Assembly: GCA_913063265.1 (NCBI GenBank)
Contig: CAJXZG010000041.1
Location: 1-44,212 of the forward strand
DNA length: 44,212 nt
Direction: 5' to 3'
Source: an uncultured Prolixibacteraceae bacterium
Lineage (GTDB): Bacteria > Bacteroidota > Bacteroidia > Bacteroidales > Prolixibacteraceae
This document shows positions 26,051-34,497 of this stretch, piece after piece. The notes beneath the pieces were generated by a model, which had not been told where the DNA came from, ran no database searches, and worked only from the letters and a program-made list of their open reading frames with translations. The translations under genes and the position numbers were made by a program. Every line of letters begins with the position of its first letter. Positions within the stretch are counted from its first letter, which is position 1.

Positions 26051-26105
26051 AAATTTTGAAAACAGTCATCCCGAAAAATTCGGGACTCCTTGATTTTCAA
26101 AATTT
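26051..26105. repeat. Nested inverted repeat after DUF3127
   Basis: Perfect 12-bp outer arms (AAATTTTGAAAA at 26051-26062 and its complement at 26094-26105) enclose an inner 7-bp stem TCCCGAA-AAA-TTCGGGA (26069-26085). No T-tract follows. Confidence 0.65.
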
Positions 26106-26174
26106 CCAAGCCTTGCTCTCAACATTTTCTAAAAGCCACTTTCAGAAGAAGTAAAGTTTTCAAAAATCATTAAT

Positions 26175-26216
26175 AAAAAATGCGCTAAACAATTTAACAT
26201 GTTTAGCGCATTTTTT
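26175..26216. terminator. Strong bidirectional terminator
   Basis: A perfect 17-bp stem (AAAAAATGCGCTAAACA and its complement) with an 8-nt loop; the A/T ends supply T-tracts in both directions. It probably ends the DUF3127 transcript and read-through from yaaA. Confidence 0.85.
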
Positions 26217-26313
26217 ATTATTTGGTTCTTTTAATTACTAGAATAGATAGTTAATGCTAGTGTCACATAAAACAAATGCAGTACTAACCTCTTGAATCAT
26301 ACAACTACCTTTT

Positions 26314-26486
26314 CCCGAAGTCAGACTGTTCGGGTTTGTACGAATCAATGCAATTGTTTCCTTTCTTCAAACGATGGCCTTTTTTTATTGAGCCTGGAAT
26401 CGAAATCCGGCCTTAGGGAGAGCGAGAAGCTCAAAGGCCACGATGGCTATCGTGGGAGGAGATCACTCGTACGAACTTAGGTCGGA
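26314..26486. ncRNA. Candidate structured RNA or repeat element
   Basis: Several stems fit in 170 nt: CCCGAA/TTCGGG (26314-26334), GCTCAAAGGCC (26429-26439) with GGCCTTT plus GAGC (26376-26393, with a bulge), and CCACGAT-GGCT-ATCGTGG (26438-26455), which would compete with the second. The ends (GGTTTGTACGAATCAA and its near complement near 26468-26483) also pair imperfectly. I do not recognise a known RNA family; it may be a mobile palindromic element. Confidence 0.3.
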
Positions 26487-26529
26487 TAAAGATGTAGGGT
26501 GAAAATAAAAAGCAGCCTTGACTTTTCTG

Positions 26530-26588
26530 TTTACTCTTTGTGTTAAGTTCATTAAATCCCGATTGCAACATCGGGGACAAAGAGTAAA
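26530..26588. repeat. Nested inverted repeat downstream of yaaA
   Basis: Perfect 12-bp outer arms (TTTACTCTTTGT at 26530-26541 and its complement at 26577-26588) enclose an inner CCCGAT/ATCGGG stem (26558-26575). It has the same outer-arm plus inner CCCGA-type hairpin plan as 26051-26105. Confidence 0.65.
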
Positions 26589-26656
26589 ATCCGCCTGATA
26601 AGGCAATTCAATTTAATACTCAATCAATTTAATTGAGCAAATAAAATACTTGAATA

Positions 26657-27427
26657 TTATTGGTCGCGTGAAAAAACCGGTTTCCCCTGTTTGGATAAAC
26701 GAGGATTAAAAACATATCCCTCCGATTCAAATGCTAACAAATCCTCAGGATTTTTAATATCATTTTCTATGATAAAACGAGTCATTAATCCACGTGCTTT
26801 TTTAGCAAAAAAAGAAATCATTTTGTAAGTCCCGTTTTTTAAGTCTTTAAATTCCGGAGTAACAATTTCTGCTTTTAATTTCTTTTTATCTATACTTTTA
26901 AAATATTCATTTGAAGCCAGGTTTACCAGGACTCCGCTCCCCGATTCTACAATCGCTTCATTAATTTTTTTAGTTATTACCGGATTCCAGAAAGCATATA
27001 AATCCTTCGATTTGTAATACTTTAGTTTTGTACCCATTTCCAGGCGGTAGGCTTGCATTAAATCCAAAGGTTTTAATACACCATATAATCCTGACAGAAT
27101 TCTTAATTTAGTTTGTGCCAATTCCAGCTGTTCTTCCGAAAGTGTAGAAGCCTGCAAGCCCTGGTATACATCTCCGTTAAACGCCAGTATCGCCTGTTTT
27201 GCATTTTCTGGAGTAAAGGGTTGATGCCATTCCTGAAATCGTTGAAAGTTCAGTTCTCCCAAATCAGCAGATATTCCCATTAACTTTGACAATTGTTTTG
27301 GACTTTGTTTCTTAAGTTTTCCAATTAACTTTTCTGAATAATCCAGTAACTCCGGCATGGTGTACTTTTCAATTACCGGAGTGGTATTGTAATCCAAAGA
27401 TTTTGCAGGTGATATTACAATTAACAT
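26657..27427 (-). CDS. yaaA: Peroxide stress protein YaaA (DUF328/UPF0246)
   Basis: A 256-residue protein of the YaaA family, which in E. coli lowers intracellular free iron during hydrogen peroxide stress and has a DNA-binding HhH-like fold. The start MLIVISPAKSLDY is diagnostic, followed by KLMGISADLGELNFQRFQEW, AFNGDVYQGL, LRILSGLYGVLKPLDLMQAY and RLEMGT, then NLASNEYFKSID and ISFFAKKARGLMTRFIIEN. Length is normal. It starts 38 bp after the stop of the multiheme cytochrome gene, so the two may share a transcript; iron and haem would link them, but this is only suggested by position. Confidence 0.94.
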   Translation of the reverse strand: MLIVISPAKSLDYNTTPVIEKYTMPELLDYSEKLIGKLKKQSPKQLSKLMGISADLGELNFQRFQEWHQPFTPENAKQAILAFNGDVYQGLQASTLSEEQLELAQTKLRILSGLYGVLKPLDLMQAYRLEMGTKLKYYKSKDLYAFWNPVITKKINEAIVESGSGVLVNLASNEYFKSIDKKKLKAEIVTPEFKDLKNGTYKMISFFAKKARGLMTRFIIENDIKNPEDLLAFESEGYVFNPRLSKQGKPVFSRDQ

Positions 27428-27465
27428 TTCTATTTATTTTTGAGCATTAAGTATTGAACTGTTTT

Positions 27466-29814
27466 TTACATACTTTGTTGCAAAGCAGCAATCGATTGCT
27501 GTATGGCCAATCTGTCCTGACTGGTTAATCCTTCCGTTTTTAAAGCTTTTTGATAAAGTTTTACCGCTTCTGTTGTGTTGCCGTCTTTTATATAAATATC
27601 TGCCAGAAAACTAACTGCAGATAAATACTGAGGATGTGTATCAATAATCCCCTTTAAAGTTTTAATTGCCGCATTTTTTTGACCATCCTGTTGTTGGTAG
27701 AATGCCAGCGTATAGGCATATTTAGGATCTTCAGGCATTGCGTCAGCAGCAATTTGTGCAAATTTTATCGCCTCCTTTATATCTTTCTGCGAAGTTATTA
27801 CACTTAAATTATATGCAGCCACCGATTGTTCCGGATTTGTTTTTAAAACAACACGTAAGGCTTGTTCCGCCTCATTCATGCGTCCCTGCTCAGCTAATAA
27901 CAATCCCAGATTTAAATTGGCTGCTTCATTTTCAGGATCTATTTCAATTACTTTTCTGAGGTTTTCTTCAGCTTTTTCGTTGTTGCCAATATAAGAATAA
28001 AGCACGCTGCTGTTGATTAATGGCATTAAAGATTCAGGATACAAACGTGCAGCAGTTTCGTATGAAGTTAATGCTTTGCCGGATTCTCCCTTGTTTTGAT
28101 AAAACAATCCTAAATTGTAATGCGAACTCCAGTCATCAGGACGGGTTACAACCGAAGTCATGTATTCTTTTGTTGCCGCATTTACAATCTCCTTCTCCTG
28201 AGCAGTAAATTGTTCATCTCTAAATAAAGCCAGAGAATTTGCTGCTGCAATTCTAACTACCCGGTATTCATCTTTGCACGCTTCAACCAAAGCATTTTTG
28301 GTTTCAGTGGTAAGATTTCCGTTAAGCCCTGCTGCTGCTGACGAACGAACCAATACATGTTCACTTTTCAAGGCATCAATTAAAACAGGCCATTTTTTCT
28401 CATCATAACAATTTACCAGGGTTCTTACAAACGAAGCAATTACCACATGATTTAATTCCTCTTTTTTAATCAATTCAAGTATTTCATCTAATCGATCCCA
28501 TTCATTTATTCGTGCAACTCTCATTAATTCAGCCCAGTACAAAGTTTCCTCCTGGTAGTCTCCATTTTTTCTTTGTTTTACAATTTTATTCGCCCACTCA
28601 GGAGATTTATCAGTGTGGCACATATTACATGCATTGGGTGAACCAAATTTAATCGTTGCTTCCGGCATAGGCGGCCTGAAAGAATGGTCGCTTCTGTTCA
28701 TCGCACCAAACATCGATTGTGGCATATGACAGTTTACACAAAGCGAACCCGGACTATCAGGTTTGTGACCGGAATGTTCAGCAACATTTAATACTCTTTC
28801 TTCGTGGCAACTTTTACAGGCATCGTTTGGATTATCTTTAAAACGATCCCGACCGCTGGAAGTATGGCACATTACACAATGAAACTGTCCGTTATCGTTA
28901 CATACATTCATTAACCAACCTGTGTAAGTATAGTTTTCACCCAAATCTCTTCCATCAGGATAGAAATCACGATTATCAATCAATGTGATGTCATAATTAT
29001 CAAAAAAGCGATCACCAGGCATATAACTCGGGGTAATGGGCCTCATCTTAGCGTGACATGGCGAACACGACCAATTGTGCTGCTCAGGTGTATAAACTGA
29101 AGTTGAAATTAAACCAATGTCTTCAATTACTTCACCTTCCTTCGCATTTCTAAAAATTTCAATATGCCTTGCACTTGGTCCATGGCATGTCTCGCAGTTA
29201 ATTCCCGGTTCTTTCCATTGCGATTCATAGGAATCATTTGTAAGGCTGAAATTGGTCTGTAACTGGCTTACATGGCAACTGTAACACGATGTATTAAAAG
29301 TATACATTCTGTCTTTCCAGGGTAAGGCCTCATCTTCCGGCCCTTCAGTAAAATGACGCAATGCCGATTCAGGATTATTATACCATGTTTTGGTATTTAA
29401 ATTATAAGCCAAAGGAATGGTCTGAAGTTTTCCTTTTTCGAGGGGTGTAAGAAAATAGAAAATGTTTTTGCCTCCCAAAGACCAAACCACATCGTAGTTC
29501 CTAACATTATCGCCATCCTTTTCAATCATGGTAATGGCTGAATCTCCAACTTCAATATTGTACTTTTTCCCTTCTATTTCAAATTCTTCACTATTTGGTA
29601 TCTTCTCAACTTCAACAAATTCTGCGTTTATTGGTTGCATTGCTTTTCCGTGATGTGACGGAGACCATAGTTCATAAAAATTTTCATGACATTCTATACA
29701 ACTTCCCGATCCCGCATATTCATTCTCAGCAACTTGTATTTTAGGTTTTTTTGTACACGAAGTTGCCAACACCAATACAATCATTACCCACAGATTCCAA
29801 CTTTGTTTACTCAT
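27466..29814 (-). CDS. Octaheme c-type cytochrome lipoprotein with HEAT-like and TPR repeats
   Basis: A 782-residue exported protein. A lipoprotein signal ends at Cys20 (LVLATSC). Residues about 35-400 carry eight CXXCH haem sites: CIECH (39-43), CYSCH, CETCH, CSPCH, CVMCH, CKSCH, CVNCH and CNMCH, many with nearby His that could be distal ligands. No CXXCK site of NrfA is present. Residues about 410-545 look like HEAT-type helical pairs (HVVIASFVRTLV, VRSSAAAGLNG, VRIAAANSLALF), and about 560-775 are at least five TPRs. It belongs to the cytochrome c554-like multiheme/TPR proteins; a role in envelope electron transfer is likely, substrate unknown. It is followed 38 bp later by yaaA. Confidence 0.88.
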   Translation of the reverse strand: MSKQSWNLWVMIVLVLATSCTKKPKIQVAENEYAGSGSCIECHENFYELWSPSHHGKAMQPINAEFVEVEKIPNSEEFEIEGKKYNIEVGDSAITMIEKDGDNVRNYDVVWSLGGKNIFYFLTPLEKGKLQTIPLAYNLNTKTWYNNPESALRHFTEGPEDEALPWKDRMYTFNTSCYSCHVSQLQTNFSLTNDSYESQWKEPGINCETCHGPSARHIEIFRNAKEGEVIEDIGLISTSVYTPEQHNWSCSPCHAKMRPITPSYMPGDRFFDNYDITLIDNRDFYPDGRDLGENYTYTGWLMNVCNDNGQFHCVMCHTSSGRDRFKDNPNDACKSCHEERVLNVAEHSGHKPDSPGSLCVNCHMPQSMFGAMNRSDHSFRPPMPEATIKFGSPNACNMCHTDKSPEWANKIVKQRKNGDYQEETLYWAELMRVARINEWDRLDEILELIKKEELNHVVIASFVRTLVNCYDEKKWPVLIDALKSEHVLVRSSAAAGLNGNLTTETKNALVEACKDEYRVVRIAAANSLALFRDEQFTAQEKEIVNAATKEYMTSVVTRPDDWSSHYNLGLFYQNKGESGKALTSYETAARLYPESLMPLINSSVLYSYIGNNEKAEENLRKVIEIDPENEAANLNLGLLLAEQGRMNEAEQALRVVLKTNPEQSVAAYNLSVITSQKDIKEAIKFAQIAADAMPEDPKYAYTLAFYQQQDGQKNAAIKTLKGIIDTHPQYLSAVSFLADIYIKDGNTTEAVKLYQKALKTEGLTSQDRLAIQQSIAALQQSM

Positions 29815-29986
29815 AAGGTTTTATTTAAGTCTTTTGAAATAATGCATAAATATATTAAAGAAAAATGACCCAATCCTGACTATTTAAGGCCTAAATCGAA
29901 TTATTGTAAAAATAAATTCATACAATTCTGTTTCATTACGAATCGAAAAATTAATTTTATCCTAAATTAAGTAATTAATAAGTAAC

Positions 29987-31195
29987 ATGTATATAGGTAT
30001 CCTTCGCGAAACTAAAACACCCCCAGATAAAAGAGTTCCATTAACACCGGAACAATGTGTCGAAGTTCAAAATAAATTCACTGATGTTAAGGTAATTGTT
30101 CAACCCAGCAAGATTCGCTGTTTTAAGGATTCAGAATATCAATCATTAGGTATTCAGTTAAAAGAAGATTTAAGCAATTGCGACATATTACTTGGAGTTA
30201 AAGAAGTGAAGGTCACTGATTTTATTGCCGGTAAAAAATACCTGTTTTTCTCTCATACCATTAAAAAACAAGAATACAACCGTAATTTGTTGCAAGCAGT
30301 TTTAAAAAAGAAAATTCAGTTAATCGATTACGAAACATTAACCGACAAAGAAGGATTCAGAATAATCGGTTTTGGCAGGTTTGCCGGATTAGTTGGAGCA
30401 TACAACGGATTCCGGGCCTTTGGTTTAAGAAATAATCTTTTTGATTTAAAACCGGCACATCAGTGTGATGATTTAAAAGAAATGTATCAACAATTGGATG
30501 CAATAAAACTTCCATCAATAAAAATTGCTGTAACCGGAAATGGTAGGGTTGCGAATGGAGTTTTAGAAGTGCTGGATCATTTGAAAATTAATAGACTATT
30601 GCCGGAAGAGTTCCTTAGAATTACAAATCCAAATGGCCCTGTTTTTACCCAATTATTACCAGGCAATTATGTTTGCAGAAAAGATGGCTCAGCTTTTGAA
30701 TTATACCATTTTTTTAACCATCCGGAAATGTATAAAAACTGTTTCCATCCATTTACCGGGTCAACTGATTTATTAATGGCAGCTGCATATTGGGATCCAA
30801 AATCACCGGTTTTGTTTACCTCCGATGATATGAAAAAAGATTCTTTCAGAATTTCAGTAATTTCAGATATTACCTGCGATATTGAAGGTTCAATTCCATC
30901 AACTAAAAGGGCTTCTACTATTGATGATCCCTTTTATGATTATAATCCTGAAACAGAAGAACTGGAAAAAGCATTTTCATCGATGAATAATGTATCTGTT
31001 CAGGCCGTTGATAATTTACCGTGCGAACTTCCAAAAGATGCTTCACTTGATTTCGGACGTAACCTGATAGATAGAGTTTTCCCGGGCTTGTTTGGCAAAG
31101 ACATTGATGGAATTATAGAACGTGCATCGATAACCAAAGAAGGAGAATTAACTCCTACATTTTCTTATTTACAGGATTTTGCGGACGGGAATTAA
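29987..31195 (+). CDS. Saccharopine dehydrogenase-like (AlaDH/PNT superfamily) protein
   Basis: A 402-residue NAD(P)-binding oxidoreductase. The N-terminal AlaDH/PNT domain begins IGILRETKTPPDKRVPLTPE, where the conserved R-K/R and RVPLTP segments bind substrate in alanine and saccharopine dehydrogenases. The Rossmann-like segment IAVTGNGRVANGVLEVLDHL lies near residues 180-199, and the C-terminal part has ISDITCDIEGSIPSTKRAST, typical of lysine-forming saccharopine dehydrogenases. A related enzyme of the same fold with another substrate is possible. It is monocistronic; its stop overlaps the convergent membrane-protein stop by four bases. Confidence 0.82.
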   Translation: MYIGILRETKTPPDKRVPLTPEQCVEVQNKFTDVKVIVQPSKIRCFKDSEYQSLGIQLKEDLSNCDILLGVKEVKVTDFIAGKKYLFFSHTIKKQEYNRNLLQAVLKKKIQLIDYETLTDKEGFRIIGFGRFAGLVGAYNGFRAFGLRNNLFDLKPAHQCDDLKEMYQQLDAIKLPSIKIAVTGNGRVANGVLEVLDHLKINRLLPEEFLRITNPNGPVFTQLLPGNYVCRKDGSAFELYHFFNHPEMYKNCFHPFTGSTDLLMAAAYWDPKSPVLFTSDDMKKDSFRISVISDITCDIEGSIPSTKRASTIDDPFYDYNPETEELEKAFSSMNNVSVQAVDNLPCELPKDASLDFGRNLIDRVFPGLFGKDIDGIIERASITKEGELTPTFSYLQDFADGN

Positions 31196-31752
31196 TGGAT
31201 AATTTTTTCAATCCTTATCCGGTGTTTTCTTTGTAAAATTATGGGATAAAAATTACCTATTACATTAAAAATTGTTAGAAATACAACCAGTTGGTAATAT
31301 TCGTGAAATAACAAGACTACTGATATTATGATTATTGATACAAAAGCGGATAAATGTCCAAATTCGGATTGTTTGGTTTGAAAGATAAAATTTTCCAATC
31401 CTTTTTTAGTTCCATCAAAATATTTTAATCGATTCTTTTTTCTTCCCCAAAAAGCGATCATCAACATAACTCTGAAATACCTTACGCCCATAATATCATA
31501 AATAAAATTCAAAAATTCCGGATTTCTAACTTCATAATAAAGCTTAGGTAAAATCTTATTGGTTTTATAAGCAAAACCTGAAATCGCAAAAACTCCTGTT
31601 ATAAAGAGGCTTAATAAAAATGAGAGTATAAAAGTTTCTGAACTTCCATATTTTTCTGGTTCTGAATTAATCAAATCCTTCATCAAATCATATGATCTGT
31701 AAATAAGAAATAATGAAAAAACCGGAAATAATATTTTCTTTAATGTTTTCAA
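31192..31752 (-). CDS. Small membrane protein, CrtO-like acyltransferase family (tentative)
   Basis: A 186-residue membrane protein with about four hydrophobic helices (near 7-20, 43-62, 133-150 and 152-170). The segment RNPEFLNFIYDIMGVRYFRV and the C-terminal FNVIGNFYPIILQRKHRIRI resemble glycosyl-4,4'-diaponeurosporenoate acyltransferase (CrtO) and related proteins, whose C-terminus has an N-x-P-x-x-x-QR-x-R pattern. No carotenoid or glycosyltransferase genes are near, so the true substrate may differ. It is convergent with the saccharopine-dehydrogenase-like gene with a 4-bp overlap. Confidence 0.6.
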   Translation of the reverse strand: MKTLKKILFPVFSLFLIYRSYDLMKDLINSEPEKYGSSETFILSFLLSLFITGVFAISGFAYKTNKILPKLYYEVRNPEFLNFIYDIMGVRYFRVMLMIAFWGRKKNRLKYFDGTKKGLENFIFQTKQSEFGHLSAFVSIIIISVVLLFHEYYQLVVFLTIFNVIGNFYPIILQRKHRIRIEKIIH

Positions 31753-31918
31753 TCATTTAAAGAAACTTAAAATTTAAAATTTGGTTCAATCCATTATAAA
31801 AACAGTTTTTCCTTTTTAACCTCACTTTTGGGGATTTGATTAAAAACTGTTTGATAAAATCCTTAAAATTTTATTTGCTTAAGAATTATTTAGTATCCAA
31901 AGTTTTCATTCAATTTGA

Positions 31919-31926
31919 TAATTTTG
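31919..31926 (+). promoter_or_regulatory. Candidate -7 box for the amidohydrolase gene
   Basis: TAATTTTG matches TAnnTTTG exactly, 25 bp before the ATG at 31952. No clear TTG was found at the -33 position. Confidence 0.4.
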
Positions 31927-31951
31927 AAACACAAAAAAAAAATACAAAATC

Positions 31952-32851
31952 ATGAAATCTTATTTTCTAATTATAGTTATTATTTTCTTCTGCTTCTCTT
32001 CGGTTTTAGGGCAATATAAAATCATTGACATGCATATTCATTCCTATGAAAATGATGAATTTAAACATCAGATAAAAGATTATTGGGGAAATACTTCATC
32101 AAAAAACAGTTCAGAACATTTTGAAGAAACCTATCAATTAATGCAAAGATTCGGTATTGAAAAAGCCGTTGTCAGCGGAAACTTAAAAAGCCTGAAAGAA
32201 TGGACTTCAAAAGATACTGAAAACCGCATAATAAAAGGAATTTATGCCAATCACCCTTCAGAATTGAAAATAAATCCGGATGAATTTGAAAGACTTTATA
32301 TTGAAAACAAAATAGATGTTTTTGGTGAAATAGGTGCATACTACTCAGGTACTACTCTAAACGATTCTATTTGGCAGCCTTATCTTGAAGTTTGTGAAAG
32401 GCTGGATATTCCTGTTGCCGTTCATACCGGCGGAGGCGATCCGGGAGGAACTTATACATGGTCACCCAAAGCACGACTTTATTTGAGCAATCCTTTGTTA
32501 ATTGAAGATGTGTTGGTTAGATATCCAAAATTAAGGATATATTTAATGCATTCGGGCGAAGTTTTTCATGAAGAAGCACTCCGGTTAATGGCCTATTATC
32601 CACAGGTTTATTCAGATTTAGGTGCAATGTTATGGGTAGAACCAATTACACAAAGATATATTGTTGAGTTTTTGAAAAATGCCAAACAGGCCGGAATACT
32701 AAATCGCGTTATGTATGGAACTGACCAAATGCTTTGGCCCGGAGCGATAGAAATGTCAGTTAATTTTCTTAAAAATCTTGATTTTCTAACTGAAAAAGAA
32801 AAACAGGATATTTTTTATAATAATGCCGCAACTTTCCTTAAAATCAATTAG
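31952..32851 (+). CDS. Exported amidohydrolase (amidohydrolase-2 / ACMSD-like family)
   Basis: A 299-residue metal-dependent hydrolase or decarboxylase of the TIM-barrel amidohydrolase superfamily. Residues 1-20 form a signal peptide (SYFLIIVIIFFCFSSVLG|Q), so it acts in the periplasm, which is unusual for the family. Metal ligands are seen in DMHIHSY (His28, His30), PVAVHTGGGDPGG, YLMHSGEVFHEEAL and MYGTDQMLWPGA. The substrate cannot be inferred. It stands alone on the plus strand. Confidence 0.85.
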   Translation: MKSYFLIIVIIFFCFSSVLGQYKIIDMHIHSYENDEFKHQIKDYWGNTSSKNSSEHFEETYQLMQRFGIEKAVVSGNLKSLKEWTSKDTENRIIKGIYANHPSELKINPDEFERLYIENKIDVFGEIGAYYSGTTLNDSIWQPYLEVCERLDIPVAVHTGGGDPGGTYTWSPKARLYLSNPLLIEDVLVRYPKLRIYLMHSGEVFHEEALRLMAYYPQVYSDLGAMLWVEPITQRYIVEFLKNAKQAGILNRVMYGTDQMLWPGAIEMSVNFLKNLDFLTEKEKQDIFYNNAATFLKIN

Positions 32852-33081
32852 CATACCATTGTGAAAAGACGTACTTTTGATTTTATAAAATCTTTTGATG
32901 TACAAAATTAATTTGGTATCGGTGAAGTAAATAACCTTTGATATTCTATCATTGGTTATCCCTTTTTTTAATACTCTTACAAAATCTTGTATGAGTAATT
33001 TTATATTTAATATTACTAAAATCTTAAACGTTTGGTAAATACCTTATTTCAAACCAAACAATACAATTTAAACAGAACATC

Positions 33082-33854
33082 ATGAGTAAGGAAATAAAAT
33101 CAATTCACGAATTTGAAATCGAATTAATTTGTGATTATTATTCAAATTTTGAACGACAAGGGCCCGGTAGTCCGGAGATTACAAGAAAAGCCTTAAGTTT
33201 TATAAATAACCTTTCTGCATCTTCATCTATTGCTGATATTGGTTGCGGAACAGGAGGCCAAACAATGGAATTAGCAAAGCTTGTAGAAGGAAAAATTACC
33301 GGCCTTGACCTTTTTCCAGGTTTATAAATCTATTTAATTCAAATGCTAAAAAACTCAATTTACATGACAGGGTAAAAGGAGTTGTAGGGTCTATGGATAA
33401 ACTCCCTTTTGAAAAAGAAGAGATGGATTTAATCTGGTCTGAAGGAGCAATTTATAACATTGGTTTTGAACGTGGTCTTAAAGAATGGCGACAATTTTTA
33501 AAAAAAGGAGCTTATATTGCTGTTTCAGAAGCTGCCTGGTTTACAGACAACAGACCAAAAGAAATAGAAGATTTTTGGATGGATGCATATCCGGAAATCG
33601 ATACAATTCCGAATAAAGTTAAACAATTTCAGCAAGCAGGTTATGTCCCGACTGCTTCATTTATACTGCCTGATTCGTGCTGGACTGAAGACTTTTTTGC
33701 CCCACAAAAGGAAACACAAAAGGAGTATTTGAAAAAGTATGCTGATAATAAAACTGTTAAAGAGTTTATTGCAAATCAACAACACGAAGAAGTTTTGTTT
33801 AAAAAGTACAAAGCCTACTATGGTTATGTATTTTTTATCGGTAAGAAAATTTAG
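33082..33854 (+). pseudogene. SAM-dependent methyltransferase disrupted by one frameshift
   Basis: Two frames form one class I methyltransferase. Frame one (33082-33327) gives the N-terminus [20 protein letters not shown] and SAM motif [20 protein letters not shown], ending TGLDLFPGL then a stop. Shifting by one base at about 33319-33323 continues as [20 protein letters not shown] then SMDKLPFEKEEMDLIWSEGA to the stop at 33854. Adding one T to the GGTTTA run restores 257 codons, the length of the Bacteroides putative methyltransferases that it resembles along its length. The rest looks intact, so the break is recent or a sequencing error. The site is not a canonical slippery heptamer. If expressed as is, no functional enzyme is expected. 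Confidence 0.88.
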
Positions 33855-33926
33855 GGATTGACTCATTGGATTGCAGGGTATTTGCAGATTTCAATTGATT
33901 ATTGAAATGCAGATTCCCTGCATCTT

Positions 33927-34286
33927 TTATTCTTTTGGAATTGGCAAATTATGTTGTCTTAGAAAAGACAATTTATCCCAATAACCTCGTTGAAATTTAA
34001 TTTTGTCATCAACAATATGAAAAAAACCACAACCCCTTAAACCCAGTGGATCTTTCCACTCCAATATTCCCCATTCGCCGTCCTCAAAAATATTTTCAAC
34101 GATACAAACCATTTCTGCCTGTGCAAATTCATCTTGAAACATTTGCCTTATTGCTGCTTTTCCTATAACTGGTTTGTTTGCCACCTGATGATTTATTGCA
34201 TCTTCATGATAAAACTCGGCAATTTCTTCTGCATTTCCTGAATTAAAAACTTTTACCCAGTTTTTGATTAGTTGTTTTGGTGTCAT
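33927..34286 (-). CDS. NTF2-like / SnoaL-like fold protein
   Basis: A 119-residue alpha+beta-barrel protein of the nuclear transport factor 2 superfamily. The pattern LIKNWVKVFNSGNAEEIAEF then FYHEDAINHQVANKPVIGKA followed by IRQMFQDEFA is that of SnoaL-like enzymes and polyketide-type cyclase/limonene hydrolase relatives; the central NIFEDGEWGILEWKDP and GCGFFHIVDDKIKFQRGYWD complete the cone fold. The pocket residues do not reveal a substrate. It is convergent with the methyltransferase pseudogene and has a perfect 16-bp inverted repeat 73 bp upstream. Confidence 0.75.
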   Translation of the reverse strand: MTPKQLIKNWVKVFNSGNAEEIAEFYHEDAINHQVANKPVIGKAAIRQMFQDEFAQAEMVCIVENIFEDGEWGILEWKDPLGLRGCGFFHIVDDKIKFQRGYWDKLSFLRQHNLPIPKE

Positions 34287-34358
34287 TTTGAAATTTCTTT
34301 TCAGAATAAAAATAGCATTTAAAATCTTATATTATTCTAATGTCTTTTTCAACCAAAG

Positions 34359-34404
34359 ATGGATGTCATCTTTAATGTTTTAAATGTATAAAGATGACAT
34401 CCAT
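34359..34404. repeat. Perfect 16-bp inverted repeat
   Basis: ATGGATGTCATCTTTA (34359-34374) and its exact complement (34389-34404) are separated by 14 AT-rich bases. It lies between the NTF2-like gene start and the htpG terminator. The lack of a T-tract argues against a terminator; an operator or a small mobile palindrome are options. Confidence 0.65.
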
Positions 34405-34413
34405 AAACTATAC

Positions 34414-34441
34414 AAAAAAAGCCTGCATAAATGCAGGCTTT
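34414..34441 (-). terminator. Rho-independent terminator of htpG
   Basis: A perfect 10-bp stem (AAAGCCTGCA/TGCAGGCTTT) with a 4-nt loop; the minus strand continues with a T-tract. It lies about 57 bp past the htpG stop. Confidence 0.88.
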
Positions 34442-34497
34442 AATTATAATCAATTTCGCTTGACCGTTTTGAATTGCTTCAAAAAACTGAGAATTGT

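Larger units (their letters stand above)
26013..26656. other. Intergenic palindrome-rich region
   Basis: About 640 bp without a credible gene; a 62-codon frame at 26292-26480 runs through structured repeats. Contents are a nested inverted repeat (26051-26105), a bidirectional terminator (26175-26216), a candidate structured RNA or repeat (26314-26486) and another nested inverted repeat (26530-26588). Confidence 0.55.

Noticed and set aside
26292..26480. 62-codon frame near 26.3 kb
   Set aside because: It lies within stems that pair with each other; no protein-like pattern.
27466..29814. Nitrite reductase (NrfA-like) function for the multiheme protein
   Set aside because: No CXXCK haem site, and the TPR/HEAT tail and haem spacing do not fit NrfA.
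33319..33327. Programmed -1 frameshifting in the methyltransferase
   Set aside because: The sequence AGGTTTA is not an XXXYYYZ heptamer and no downstream stimulatory stem was noticed; a mutation or sequencing error is simpler.
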